A stretch of DNA of 64,000 bases from Rotaria socialis. Lineage: Eukaryota; Rotifera; Eurotatoria; Philodinida; Philodinidae. The stretch spans positions 1 to 64,000 of the forward strand of contig CAJNYU010000951.1 in assembly GCA_905331475.1 (NCBI GenBank). The letters are read 5' to 3'. Positions 12,364 through 22,846 of the stretch are shown here, piece after piece (the first letter of the stretch is position 1; every line of letters begins with the position of its first letter). Position numbers and translations under genes: made by a program. Under the pieces are notes generated by a model. The model did not search any database. It saw nothing but the letters and a program-made list of their open reading frames with translations, and was not told the origin of the DNA.

Positions 12364-15300
12364 TCATTTAACAGCTTTTGTCATATGGTCCTCAATGAAT
12401 TGAATCCAGCGCATTAGAAATGATTCTTGCCTATCCTTCATCTTTTTCACTCTGGCCAATCTAAAGTAATGACCTACGCTTAGGTTTTTCTGTTTCTCAC
12501 GTTTGCTTATGAAGTGGTCCCAATTAAATATGTCATTATAGAATAAAGATTCACCCAGATCTGATCTAGATGCTCGGATGAGTCTCTTGTTAAGATAAGT
12601 TGCTACATATGACTCTAATGGACGTTCCTTTAATAATACTGGAATTTCATGTGCTGCGATAAACGGACGTCTATGAACTAATCTCAATCCAACTCTAAAT
12701 TTGCGTTTTAGTACTTCTTGGGATGCTAATGGTAAAAGAGGGAAAAAGGGAAACATCCACGCAAAGAACGGGAAGCTATATGCGAAAAAGCATAACCTCA
12801 GTACCTTAGTAGTGATATGTTTATTTCTTTTCAACCATTTCAACTTAATATAAGAACTTTTGATTTTTTCTATGCAACGATCAACGGTTGGGGCAAGATA
12901 TAGTTTGTCTGTCCATTCAAATCCTAAATATTTGAAACTTCTAACACAGTCGAGTTGTTTTCCATCCATATATATTTGTATTTTAGGTTGTACTACTTGT
13001 GTATGAAAAAGTTGTACAACAGTTTTATCCACATTTATTGGCTGCTTCCACTTCACTGAGTATTCAAACAGATTTTTACATATTTCTGTTCCTTTTTTAT
13101 TTATATATTCTATCATTTTTGGTAGACTTTTCTGAATTGGGGGAACTGTAAGGGCACATAGATCATCTGCAAATATGTGCGTGGAGCATGCATCCGTACG
13201 GCTTACTATATCAGAGTGGAAGATAATAAAAATATATGGGCTCAGAGAGCTTCCTTGTGGCAGGCCAACTTTGACTTCGAATTCATCTGATTTGTGGCTT
13301 CCAAATTCCACATAGGCTTTTCGATTGTTCAGCCAGTTAATTATTAGTTTAAGTAGCTCAAGGGGAATTTTCATACGGTATAGCTTTACAATAAGGCCTT
13401 CATGCCATACTTTGTCATAAGCTTTCTTATAGTCTACATAGATACTGAGCGTTGGTACATTTGCTGCAAGGAAGTTCTTTACCTCCTGGTAGATTGATAG
13501 TACTCTAGTTTGTAGTAGACATCCTTTTCTAAAGCCTGATTGTTCTACCGGTATTATATGATTGGTTTCGGCCCAATTTTGAATTCGATTCAACAAGATT
13601 TTTTCATAGAGCTTGGAGTGAGTTGCTAACAGTGAAATAGGCCTGGTTTGATCACATTGTGGTGAGCCTGTCTTCACTTTATTTAGCGTTATTATTTTTG
13701 CTATTTTCCAATCATCTATCAATATTCCTTCCGCGAACCAATTGTTAAAGCATTTACTCAAACATTGCAGGTAGCCTGGAGGTAGACGTTTGATCATAAA
13801 GTTCGATATGGCATCGTATCCTGCTGATTTTTTTGGTTTTAGATTATCAATGGTTCTTTTAAGTTCATATGGCGATGTTAACTCAATTGATTTTGTATAT
13901 GATTTCACTTGTTTTAAAATGTGGCTGTAGTCTATTTCTACTTGCGCGTCGAAAGGATCGTCTCGATTAATTGTAGGGGGAGTGAAGAGGTTTGAGTAGT
14001 ATTCGTGTAGCTCTTTTGTTATTTCCTGTTGCGAAGTAATCTCTATTCCATTCACTCTGAGTTTGCGGAAGGGTAGTGATTTCGGTCGATAGATACGAGA
14101 AAGATGTTTCCAAAAGGTTGAGTCAGATCTACCATGATTTTGCTGAATATTTTCTAAAAAATCGTTCCATTTACTTGATCTATATATAAGTATTTCTGTT
14201 CTAACATGTTTCGTCATTTGGCGAAGACATGTTCGATCATTTTCCTGCCGATATTTATAATATCTATTTCTAATCTTGTGTAGCTGATTCAATTTTTCCA
14301 ATATATATGGCGGCAGGGTAGGTTTCCATTTAGAAATTTCTTGCCATTTAGTGAGACGGTTTTTAAGTGCTGTTAAGAACCGAGTGTAATTTTTATACCA
14401 TTCAGTTGATGTCATCAAGTCGCATTGTTTTATCCAATACTCCTGTAATAAATATAGAATCACCTCGAAGTGCTTCCATTTAATGGTAGAGAATTTTCTA
14501 GAGGTGGGAAGGAAAATGAGACTTGAACTGTAAACTAGTGGCCAATGATCACTAGTTCCGAAGTTCATTGTCTCCCCACTCACATCTGCAAAGTTTGTAA
14601 AAGTCAAATCTATGTTCCTCAATGATCTTTTTGAGGAATTAGATGTGCTTGGAATGTAAGTTAGAAGATTTTCTTCACTCCACTCCAATATCATCTGTCC
14701 CCTTTTATCTGTTTTTGGACTATTCCACTGTGCTACTGATGCATTGAAATCACCTGTTATGATCGTATTTTTTATTATATATGAGTTTACTTCTTGAATA
14801 TTTCTCTGTTGGCTGTTTGGCCAATAAATACCTATTACTCTTATTGGTTCATTTAGTCCTATTATATCTATTATCAAAGTATTTTGTAACGTTGTTTCCA
14901 CCTTGGTTGCATTTAAGTGTTTCCCTACTGCAATGACAACACCTCCATTTTTATTTGTTCCCTTCTCGTGAAATATGTTGAAGTCTGGTATCTGAAGTGT
15001 ATTGTAATGATCTCCGACTTCGGTGCATACGATAAAAGCCGCTCCCATCTGATGTATTAGATTTACTACTTCTAATCCTCTTGTAGATAATCCCTGAACA
15101 TTATAGGAAATAAAGGTGAGGGGTATATGTTCGCAATCTTGAGTATTTTTTTCTTTTTCACCATGTTTTTCCCACTGGATCATGACTTGATTTAACGTCG
15201 ATGACGAGTACCATTCATAAAGGTATTTCGAGAGCTGATTACACTCATTTACATTGAAACCACACTGTCTGAGTCTCTGTTGGTCAGTTTGTACTGAACT

Positions 15301-15525
15301 GTTCATTTTTTCTAGCTGTCTAGTAGAAATGGAAGAGGGACAAGAAAGAAGGGAAGAAGCGAAAGAGAGAGAAGAAGAATGAGAAGAGGGAGAAAGAGAA
15401 GGAATGAGGATCGTTTTGGGAAAGAAAGGGAGAGCATTAACATTTAAGTTTGAATTGTTTAACTTAGACATCGTCACTTGTCTCAATTGACATATTTGAC
15501 TTTTCATTACCATTACCTCCCCCAT
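12364..15525 (-). CDS. LINE ORF2: AP endonuclease + reverse transcriptase
   Basis: The open frame runs 1053 codons from ATG at 15525. The endonuclease domain comes first (about residues 135-335): SYNVQGLS near the start, a TE pair, the GDFN motif near residue 260 and the SDHWPL catalytic His motif near 323. The reverse transcriptase follows, with PISLL, QSGFRKG, LPQGSSLSPY and the catalytic box FADD near residue 787. A C-terminal basic region without RNase H ends the protein. It nicks target DNA and reverse-transcribes the element RNA in place. The frame overlaps ORF1. An internal ATG at 15471 overlaps the ORF1 stop in the arrangement ATGTCTAA (15464-15471), which would suit termination-reinitiation, so the functional start may be there and not at 15525. 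The frame is intact, with no stops. Confidence 0.95.
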   Translation of the reverse strand: MGEVMVMKSQICQLRQVTMSKLNNSNLNVNALPFFPKTILIPSLSPSSHSSSLSFASSLLSCPSSISTRQLEKMNSSVQTDQQRLRQCGFNVNECNQLSKYLYEWYSSSTLNQVMIQWEKHGEKEKNTQDCEHIPLTFISYNVQGLSTRGLEVVNLIHQMGAAFIVCTEVGDHYNTLQIPDFNIFHEKGTNKNGGVVIAVGKHLNATKVETTLQNTLIIDIIGLNEPIRVIGIYWPNSQQRNIQEVNSYIIKNTIITGDFNASVAQWNSPKTDKRGQMILEWSEENLLTYIPSTSNSSKRSLRNIDLTFTNFADVSGETMNFGTSDHWPLVYSSSLIFLPTSRKFSTIKWKHFEVILYLLQEYWIKQCDLMTSTEWYKNYTRFLTALKNRLTKWQEISKWKPTLPPYILEKLNQLHKIRNRYYKYRQENDRTCLRQMTKHVRTEILIYRSSKWNDFLENIQQNHGRSDSTFWKHLSRIYRPKSLPFRKLRVNGIEITSQQEITKELHEYYSNLFTPPTINRDDPFDAQVEIDYSHILKQVKSYTKSIELTSPYELKRTIDNLKPKKSAGYDAISNFMIKRLPPGYLQCLSKCFNNWFAEGILIDDWKIAKIITLNKVKTGSPQCDQTRPISLLATHSKLYEKILLNRIQNWAETNHIIPVEQSGFRKGCLLQTRVLSIYQEVKNFLAANVPTLSIYVDYKKAYDKVWHEGLIVKLYRMKIPLELLKLIINWLNNRKAYVEFGSHKSDEFEVKVGLPQGSSLSPYIFIIFHSDIVSRTDACSTHIFADDLCALTVPPIQKSLPKMIEYINKKGTEICKNLFEYSVKWKQPINVDKTVVQLFHTQVVQPKIQIYMDGKQLDCVRSFKYLGFEWTDKLYLAPTVDRCIEKIKSSYIKLKWLKRNKHITTKVLRLCFFAYSFPFFAWMFPFFPLLPLASQEVLKRKFRVGLRLVHRRPFIAAHEIPVLLKERPLESYVATYLNKRLIRASRSDLGESLFYNDIFNWDHFISKREKQKNLSVGHYFRLARVKKMKDRQESFLMRWIQFIEDHMTKAVK

Positions 15526-17305
15526 TTTCGGTTGTTGTTGTTGCTGATGTTGTTATTGTATCTGTTTGTATTCGATGTGACGTGGCTTGTTCTTTTGAAT
15601 GAGTAGATATTTCATTTGGTGAAATTTTACTTCCGATGTCAGCTAAAGTTTTCATCTGTTTCTCTATCTTTTTTTTTGTTTTATTATCAAGTTCAGGCAT
15701 AGCTTCTGTTAGTGATTTGATAATAATTTGAAACTGATTGATAACTAGTACAATGTTTTGTTGTTGTTGATGGATTAACTTATCTTGACTTAATATTTTA
15801 CTATTTTCTTCTATTAGTTGTTTTCCAAGTACTTCAATATCGTTACGTAATCCATTCATAGATCCATTGATCTTTTGCAGTTCATTTAGTAATTCACTGT
15901 TTTCTTTTTTTTGATTATTCCATGGAGTTGGTATCTGTGCCTGTGTAGAATGAACAAGAACAGGAAAGTCCTCGCCTGTGTTTACGAAGGGTTTTTTGAT
16001 ATCTTGCGGGTAAAATCGTTGTAATTTTCCAGTTGTAACTGCCTGTTCAACTGCATGTTTAAGATCCTGTTTATATTGGCGAATGATTTGACATTTATTA
16101 TCTAATGACCAGTGATCTTCGTTACATTGTGCACATTTTGCTATTCTTTTACATTGGTGTGAGACATTTTCTTCAAATTTGTCAAGGCAAATACGACATT
16201 TAGTCGCTTCATTACATTCAAATCTCATGTGTCCAATTTTCCAACATTTAGTACAGTATGTTAATTTATAACTTGTTCTAAATTGGGTCAAGGGTAGCAG
16301 TTGATTTCCTATAGCAATGCGTTTCAATTCAAGAGCCGTGTAATATTCAGTAATATCCGTAATGGTAAAGCGATAATCTTTCGTTGATTGATTATTATTT
16401 TGGTGCCGACTAATTTCAGTGAATTGAACAGCAGATTTGAAAACCTGGTATATGTATTTGACTATTTGATCGTTTGGAATGTTACTTGGTATATGTCGTA
16501 CGACAAAAGCGAAACAGTCCGGAACATGGTTAGGTTTAATTATTTCAACCACTTTATCATCAATTGTGTCGGGCCATTCAGTGTTAATTAATTTAGAATA
16601 ATCTGCTTTATCATTTGTACTAATTTTGAAACGATTTTTTCCTATTAATGAACAAATTGTAAAACCCTTGAATGTTGGTATCCATTTATTGTAAAAGAAT
16701 TTGTTTAATTCATGGATAATTTTAGCCGATGAAGGTAGATTATCAGAGTTCACGTCTTCTTTAAATCCTAAATAGAAATATGGAAGATTATTCGAAACTG
16801 CACGTTTCAAATGCACTAATGGGAAATGATTATTAGTTGTATGTTGATGTTGATGTTGTTGTTGATTTACTAATCTTGAGTTGTTATCTCGGGGAGGTAC
16901 CGCTAGATTGTTGATGACTAGCTGTTTAGAGTTGTGACTGGTGCGAACATCATCATTCGATCTGTGTTTCTTGCGATGTTGTAGCTGTTGATTTTCACCG
17001 CTGTCATTTAATTGACGTCGTATTGCAGGAGAAAAGGACACTGAGGCTTGATTTTGAGAATAGATTTGCGGTCGTGACGTAGGTGTAGATATATTAGGAG
17101 ACTTGGACTGATATATATTTAATTCATTCATCAATGGTGGGATTGAAGCTATATTTTGATTTCTATTCACTGGTGACATCATGATAGTACGATGTCCGAT
17201 TGGGTCTGATGAATCAGACTGTTGACGATTAACTATTGGTGAATTGGATGAACGATATTTTCGGCCATGATTTTCCACGGACTGTATGGATTGGTAGTTG
17301 TTCAA
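15464..17305 (-). CDS. LINE ORF1: nucleic-acid-binding protein with CCHC knuckles
   Basis: The frame stays open for 613 codons from 17305, but codon 1 is TTG and the first ATG is at 17182 (residue 42, two Met codons in a row). Residues from about 350 hold a canonical CX2CX4HX4C knuckle (CTKCWKIGHMRFEC) followed by two more Cys/His clusters, typical of ORF1 in I, Jockey and CR1-like LINEs. The first third is rich in Gln, Asn and Ser. The role is packaging of element RNA into the retrotransposition particle. A separate frame opens with ATG near 17415 in the leader and ends at the TGA beside 17303. This could be a short upstream ORF, or the true N-terminus cut off by a one-base frameshift. The C-terminus overlaps ORF2. 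Confidence 0.9.
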   Translation of the reverse strand: MNNYQSIQSVENHGRKYRSSNSPIVNRQQSDSSDPIGHRTIMMSPVNRNQNIASIPPLMNELNIYQSKSPNISTPTSRPQIYSQNQASVSFSPAIRRQLNDSGENQQLQHRKKHRSNDDVRTSHNSKQLVINNLAVPPRDNNSRLVNQQQHQHQHTTNNHFPLVHLKRAVSNNLPYFYLGFKEDVNSDNLPSSAKIIHELNKFFYNKWIPTFKGFTICSLIGKNRFKISTNDKADYSKLINTEWPDTIDDKVVEIIKPNHVPDCFAFVVRHIPSNIPNDQIVKYIYQVFKSAVQFTEISRHQNNNQSTKDYRFTITDITEYYTALELKRIAIGNQLLPLTQFRTSYKLTYCTKCWKIGHMRFECNEATKCRICLDKFEENVSHQCKRIAKCAQCNEDHWSLDNKCQIIRQYKQDLKHAVEQAVTTGKLQRFYPQDIKKPFVNTGEDFPVLVHSTQAQIPTPWNNQKKENSELLNELQKINGSMNGLRNDIEVLGKQLIEENSKILSQDKLIHQQQQNIVLVINQFQIIIKSLTEAMPELDNKTKKKIEKQMKTLADIGSKISPNEISTHSKEQATSHRIQTDTITTSATTTTENGGGNGNEKSNMSIETSDDV

Positions 17306-17519
17306 GGAGATTTCTGTTGTTCTTTTAATTTTTGAACTCCCAGGTTGAAGATGTATTGAAAATAATCTAGTTCCTGGTTAGAACCGGTTATTTTATTGGG
17401 ACTGGAGGTGGACATGATCGACATTAAACGGTTCTTCGAACCGCAGATGTCTTTTGAGAACAAGTAGATAAGTTAGTAAGGAAAAAGTACGTCTTACTTT
17501 TAGCTGATTTGTGATATAT

Positions 17520-17533
17520 GAAGCGTTTTGATT
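17520..17533. repeat. Target-site duplication, 5' side of LINE
   Basis: GAAGCGTTTTGATT is identical to 12128-12141 and directly abuts the 5' end of the minus-strand retrotransposon. Confidence 0.9.
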
Positions 17534-18617
17534 GAAAGAGTTGTACTGTATGGAACCGTCCAAAAAGTGCACCACACGATTTTTGACTTTTTTTAACTGA
17601 TCCTTTCTCACGCCCCAATGTCATATTGTTTGCTGAAAATTTCTGTCATAGCATATGACGTCAGGTTTTCGTGTCTTCCCCTCTCTCCATTAACAGGTGG
17701 TGCTTTTTTTTAATAGCTTCTATTTCATTAAAACGTCATCGTTCAATCTATAGGGACTAATGATAGGCATACATTTGGACTATGGTTAGTGTGGCCACTC
17801 TGGTTGAACGTGTTATGCAGCGTTATATACTGTTACTGTTGTTTGAAATGATTGTTTCTATTTGCTCTTCTAACTTATCATATCATTCTCTGTTACCTAA
17901 TATGTTACTCTTTGTTCGTATATATTGATCTAGTGCTAATTACTGTATCGGTTGTCTATCGTTCCTCATGCTCAATATAATCTTATGCGCTGTATGAGCA
18001 TATGTCACCAATGAGTTTATTTTATATTTTTACTATTGTTGTTCATACTCAATGATTGTTCTTTTTCCTTTCTCTGTATAAGGTATTTTCTCTGTTACTC
18101 TCGTTCCACGATAGCTATATAAAGAGTGAACGAGAAGCAAGAGAGGTGCTCTTTTCGATAATACCGCTCAAGAATCGTTACAGCTAGTCACTGAGCGTAT
18201 GCCAAAATGAAGAATGATATTGTCCTCATGAACAGTATGAATATTGAATTTACAACGAACGATTCCCTTGCTTTTGAAAAGAAGTTACGTTGACCGCGAA
18301 AAAATAAGAACTTCATCTAGATACCATGATTTCTTTGAATCTCATGTGAATAGTTTCCTACATATTAACAAGGACTAGTGGTGTGAATAGTGCGGAGTAA
18401 GAAGAATTAGTAACTAGAAAATTCGAATCCCGTCTCAATTTTCCGTAATCATTATAAAAGACGCCGTGGACGATTGGAAACGAAAGCAGCTTGCATTTAC
18501 ATGTGTCTTCGAAATTTACATATAAAATTTGTATGTTGAGTTGTGGAGAGAGAGAGAGCTTGTGTCTCCCCATCTGTTACACACGCCCTTGTTAAAGTGA
18601 TGTTCTATTAATTTTGA
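17534..18617. other. Intergenic, with TATA-like motif
   Basis: No gene was recognised. A TATATAAAG box at about 18116-18124, preceded by pyrimidine-rich DNA and followed by AGTGAACGAGAAGC, looks like a pol II core promoter. It may belong to an old solo LTR or other element fragment. I could not find matching LTR ends or a target duplication. Confidence 0.3.
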
Positions 18618-18625
18618 GTGAGTGT

Positions 18626-20747
18626 CAAGGGGGGGGGCTGAATTTTTGATTGCCAATGATTGCCCAAAGATTGCCAATAATTGGCGATGATTATTTTTCT
18701 TCTCTGATGTCGAAAAATCATCGATTCGAGTCCTTTTTAGTCAATATAAGTTTGTATCGTGAAGCATCATAAGAATTTGACGAATTTACTCGTCATTTCT
18801 CATAGAAAAACAGAGTACATACATGAAGAAAGCTACATAAATTACTGTCACGTTCTTAGCAGGAAATATAAAAGCAAATTAAAATTACTGGTGTTACCCA
18901 AAATTATCCTTCAAAAGTCTGTATAACGTATCGAAAATAAAAGATGAGATTCAAATATGAAGAACTGGAATGCAAGTAGATTTTATCATTTGTTCATAAT
19001 GCGCTTTAAACGATCTGAAGACAAAGTAGACTTATCATTTGAAAGCAGCCAAGCAGCTGTCTGGTCATGTAAATATATTTTTATACCATTAATGTTAACG
19101 ATAAAGTACGACTTGACCAAGGTTGAATTAATGGGATCAAAAACTCACATTTCTTGAAATTTAGTCGAACTAATATTGAAAGCATGCTTAGATACATAAT
19201 CCTCGCCATTCTCAGTTAAATCTTCATTATCTGTGCAATTTCCAGTAGTATCTTCATCTTCTTCACCACTACTATCATATGAATCTAAGTCAAAGTCTGG
19301 ATCCTGTTGGTTAAGATGTGAATTATCGACTATTCATGATTTTTGAAGTTGAAAACTAGCCAGTTTTGACATTTTTCTAAGCGATAATATTTGATTTTGT
19401 TGATACATATTTATGTGACATACGAGACGAGCTTGCCTAAGAATACGCTTGCAGAATAGTATTTTCAAGTGCATTAACTGTTAGTTCTACGATAGAAGTC
19501 GATGATATAGATGATATTTGTTTAAAATCGACTGTCCTAGACTGTTTGAGATGGCGTGAAAATAAAAATTTATTATTGGAATCATTGGCGTTGTTATCAC
19601 CAGCTTGACATTTAATAGAATTTAGAAATGATACTTTTTGACGGGTGTAGGTGTTGATGTCGACGAGATCTTAATATGTATCAAGTGAAGATCACACCAA
19701 CAACTACATTCAGACCCACACAAATATCCTCGATACATTCGCTGTTGGTAGAACTGGATAAATGATTGATGGAAATCATCGAACTTGCTTGTTAATTTTT
19801 CTCATTCCGTTTTGAGTAGTTTAATGAGGTTATGAACCGATGATTCAAGTCCTAGTAAAAGTGCAATCGTTCATCGGTTAACGTATGCACAAATGCTTTT
19901 TTAGATCATTTAATTGATCGGATTTAAGTTGGAGTATAGCACCCAGTGAAAAATTGTTAATTATATAAGATTCTATGAGATTATCATCTGATTTTTCCGC
20001 AACAAAATCAAAATTATAATCGATTGAAATCTTCCAAATCAAAAATAATTTGATTTTTAATGAAAAATAATCTTTTAAATCGATTATAATTTTCATTTTA
20101 TTGCGTAAAAATCCGATGACAATCTCTTAGAATCTCATATAATTTCACAATTTTTCACGTGGCAGTAACATATTTACATCCAAGGAATGAATCAACTCCA
20201 TTGTATTCTTGAAAAGCAAGCAATTATGCGACTCACTTTCCAGAAATTTGACGAATTAAATCGTAAAACACATCATCACGAAGATCCATGATATTCGAAG
20301 AAAGTGTTACTGTATAGATTTGTGAATATTTCAGGGTAGAAATTTTAAAAATAGCGGAATTAATCAATAAAACAGTAGGTGGGTGAGTTTGTTTGAGAAG
20401 ATGGAAATGAAACGAAAACAAAAAGAGAAAGAGATGTTCATATTTTTTCGTTCTAAATTATTGTGTCACATGAACACACGAGAAAATAAAAATATCACCT
20501 TAGATTATATATCGAGTGTCTACTGTTCGTCGTGATTGACCGGAATATATATATATATATGTATATAATATAAGATGATATTTATTATGATGATACAATA
20601 CTTTCTATACTGATAACGATTTAAATGGCAATTAATTTTATTGTCTTGAATAAAAAGCATTTTATTCTAAATCATTACTAATATTTGCTATTGATTGTCA
20701 AAGATTGCCAAAGATTGCTTTGATTGCAATCAGCTTTTCCCCCATTG
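18626..20747. mobile_element. hAT-like non-autonomous transposon with GATTGCCAA-word ends
   Basis: The left end is CAAGGGGGGGGCTGA at 18626, and the right end, read in reverse, is CAATGGGGGAAAAGCTGA. Both are followed inward by repeats of GATTGCCAA/GATTGCCAAA. The flanking octamers GTGAGTGT (18618-18625) and ATGAGTGT (20748-20755) match at 7 of 8 positions. CAAGG-type termini with 8-bp target duplications are characteristic of the hAT superfamily. The 2.1-kb interior shows only short frames and no transposase, so the element is non-autonomous. A smaller TA-flanked hairpin (19939-20165) has inserted into it. Confidence 0.6.
19939..20165. mobile_element. Small hairpin MITE (227 bp), TA-flanked
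   Basis: The two halves (about 19939-20035 and 20045-20165) are imperfect reverse complements sharing GTGAAAAATTGT, GATTCTAWGAGATT and AAAATTATAATCGATT blocks. TA dinucleotides at 19937-19938 and 20166-20167 fit a Tc1/mariner-type target duplication. It is nested inside the hAT-like element. A minus-strand frame at 19878-20096 is a shadow of the hairpin. Confidence 0.6.
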
Positions 20748-20755
20748 ATGAGTGT

Positions 20756-22036
20756 GGGGATTTGTGTGTGGATCTGGATCTGGGTGTGAGCCTCACACTA
20801 TGAGGTCACGCACGAATCACTCAAATGTCTACCTTCAAACCAACACCATTTCTTCATGCTCACTACCGTTTGTAGGGATGAATTAGCAATTCGATGATCT
20901 CAACAGAAGCTGAGCTTTGATCGATTTCTTTGATCTTTTTCTTCCTTTTTGATATTTCTCTCAATCTCTGCTAGACGGGTACACTCTAAGTAAAAATGTG
21001 TCGGATGTGTCGTATGGGTGTGGGTGTAGGCGGATTCTTACGCATACCCAAATCAATAGCCTTAGAAAGCAATGCTTTCGAAGTGCTTCGTTGTTCTATG
21101 CAGCTGACTGAAGAAAAGATTGAAAGTTCACTTATACTGTGGTGAGTTCTTTTTGTCAAATAAATCAAATTTAAGGAATATTGCTGCCTGTTAAACACTG
21201 TGATAATGTATGTGATTATTATCAGCCTAAAAAGGTCTCGGCAGTATTATATAAATGACCTAACGAATTTTACATCTTTTCAAGCGTTTTGCAATAAATT
21301 ACTTCATGATGCTTTGTTAAAAATTTAACAAATTAACGGAAAACATGTTCCTGTTTGATCACAATAACGTGTTTAAAAATTCTCTTTTTAACAATGAAAC
21401 AGGCGTTAGAGATTTTAAAAACGTTGAAATGTGTTCATTTTGTACAATTTTGACGAGTTTTTATGGCCTAAACGGTAATATCTTTTGTTCGTGAAATCGT
21501 TACACTTTTAACGAATTTTGGCGTCACATGTCTTCGTTAAATTAACAAAACTTTTTAAATATATACGCATAGTCTCAAAAGCTATATGAGTGTTACATTG
21601 AATGCTTTCGTAGGCAGATAATATCAAAAATGTCTGTCCAGAACTTGTTGGTTGATCATTTTTTTTAATAATGAGCTCTTTTAGCTGTTCATCTCTCTAT
21701 TTCAACTAGTCAGCTTTCACCGTTTATAAAAAGCGTTACAATCATCTAGCTCAGCTCGATCAAAGCTGTTCCAATGATTTCGGGTTTACTTAGCATCATA
21801 CAACATTTTGTGAGCATCGTCATGATTTGTTAAACTGGAGTAGTAACAAATCAAGATCTTGAACGAAAATACTTTTTCAGAATTAAGACGTGTGCAGCTA
21901 ATTGAGCTCTAGCAATGCAAGAGTGTTGTTCTACGTGTATTTCATAAAAATACATTCTTTGCATTCATAGTCTCTCGAAAGAGTCATAAAAATGAGCACG
22001 ATTTTTTTTCAAATTAATATAGTTCAATCTTTTTCT
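20756..22036. other. Gene-free stretch with TTAACGAA-rich weak inverted repeat
   Basis: No gene was recognised. A G/T-rich telomere-like run (GGGTGTGGGTGTAGG) lies at about 21013-21029. Between about 21312 and 21557, variants of TTAACGAA/TTTGTTAA recur in opposite orientations at the two edges, with ACATGT near both. This suggests another degraded foldback element, but the match is too patchy to define ends. Confidence 0.35.
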
Positions 22037-22366
22037 TTATAGTGATAGAGTGCAGTAAGCATCATTAATACCAAAGAAAAAGTGATCGCAGTGCTTCGGT
22101 TCGAATATTTTGCACTTCAGCTTGCAAGCATCTGTTAAGCACGTATCATCAACGAAAGAATTCAGTGTGACCGGTTTACATCCCAGACCAGAGCAACATG
22201 AACAGACACATTTCATCTGAAGATTTGCAACTGTTGTTAAAGTTGTTGATGGAGGTTGTGTTGTGGTTTTTCCAAAAAACGGTATCCATTGAAATTTGGT
22301 TTTGATATTGGTATCACCATAGCATATAGCGAAAAGACATAAAATTATTGTTAAACGGCACAGCAT
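22037..22366 (-). CDS. Small secreted cysteine-rich protein
   Basis: A single exon of 109 residues starts at the ATG at 22366; a longer frame upstream begins only with GTG. Residues 1-17 form a clear signal peptide (MLCRLTIILCLFAICYG). A Thr/Pro-rich linker follows, and then a Cys-rich C-terminal half that begins KCVCSCC and contains about a dozen cysteines, consistent with a disulphide-bonded extracellular domain. I do not recognise the family. The CxCxCC start is shared with the non-secreted small protein at 31382-31708. It is isolated from other genes and surrounded by repeats. Confidence 0.6.
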   Translation of the reverse strand: MLCRLTIILCLFAICYGDTNIKTKFQWIPFFGKTTTQPPSTTLTTVANLQMKCVCSCCSGLGCKPVTLNSFVDDTCLTDACKLKCKIFEPKHCDHFFFGINDAYCTLSL

Positions 22367-22846
22367 TTGAAATGATATAGATTCCTTACTAGATATCACA
22401 AGTGTCACTTCGTTTCGTTTGATTCCTAACTAACGTTCTTACTCCTTCACCGATGATGATTAAATAGTCTTGAGAATGTTTTGGCAAAAGCAACGAAGTA
22501 ACCAATGATATATCAGATATTTATGTGTGGGCCCAACTGCAGTATATTAAATGACAGAGAACCATGATGTAAAATGAATCAGGTGCTATACAATCCTATT
22601 ATATTGTAACAATAGTAAATGCAATAATATTGACTACTGATTAGATATATTGCACTGGGTACATTTTGAATATACAAAAGGTCAGTAAACACAAGCAGGG
22701 CTAAGTTCGATTTTTCATTCTCTGACAGTTTGTTCCACAACGAAATACAACTTTCATCAATCATAGAATAACATGCATGAAAATTTTCTTACGGTTTATG
22801 ATATATAGGATGTACATTATGAATATCCAGATGAATGCCTAGGAGT

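Larger units (their letters stand above)
12142..17519 (-). mobile_element. Full-length non-LTR retrotransposon (two-ORF LINE, 5378 bp)
   Basis: Read on the minus strand, the element has a 5' leader of about 210 bp (17306-17519), ORF1 with CCHC zinc knuckles, ORF2 with an AP-like endonuclease and reverse transcriptase, a 3' untranslated region of about 220 bp, and a short A-rich tail (T run at 12142-12150 on the plus strand). Perfect 14-bp duplications, GAAGCGTTTTGATT, flank it at 12128-12141 and 17520-17533. This is the signature of target-primed reverse transcription and shows that both ends are intact. ORF2 has no RNase H domain. The combination fits the CR1/Jockey/I-like group, but the exact clade cannot be named without a tree. 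Intact ORF2 and identical duplications indicate a recent insertion. Confidence 0.95.

Noticed and set aside
17758-18215. Possible solo LTR with a TATATAAAG promoter
   Set aside because: A 7-bp inverted match (GGCATAC) at the edges is too weak, and no TG..CA ends or target duplication were found.
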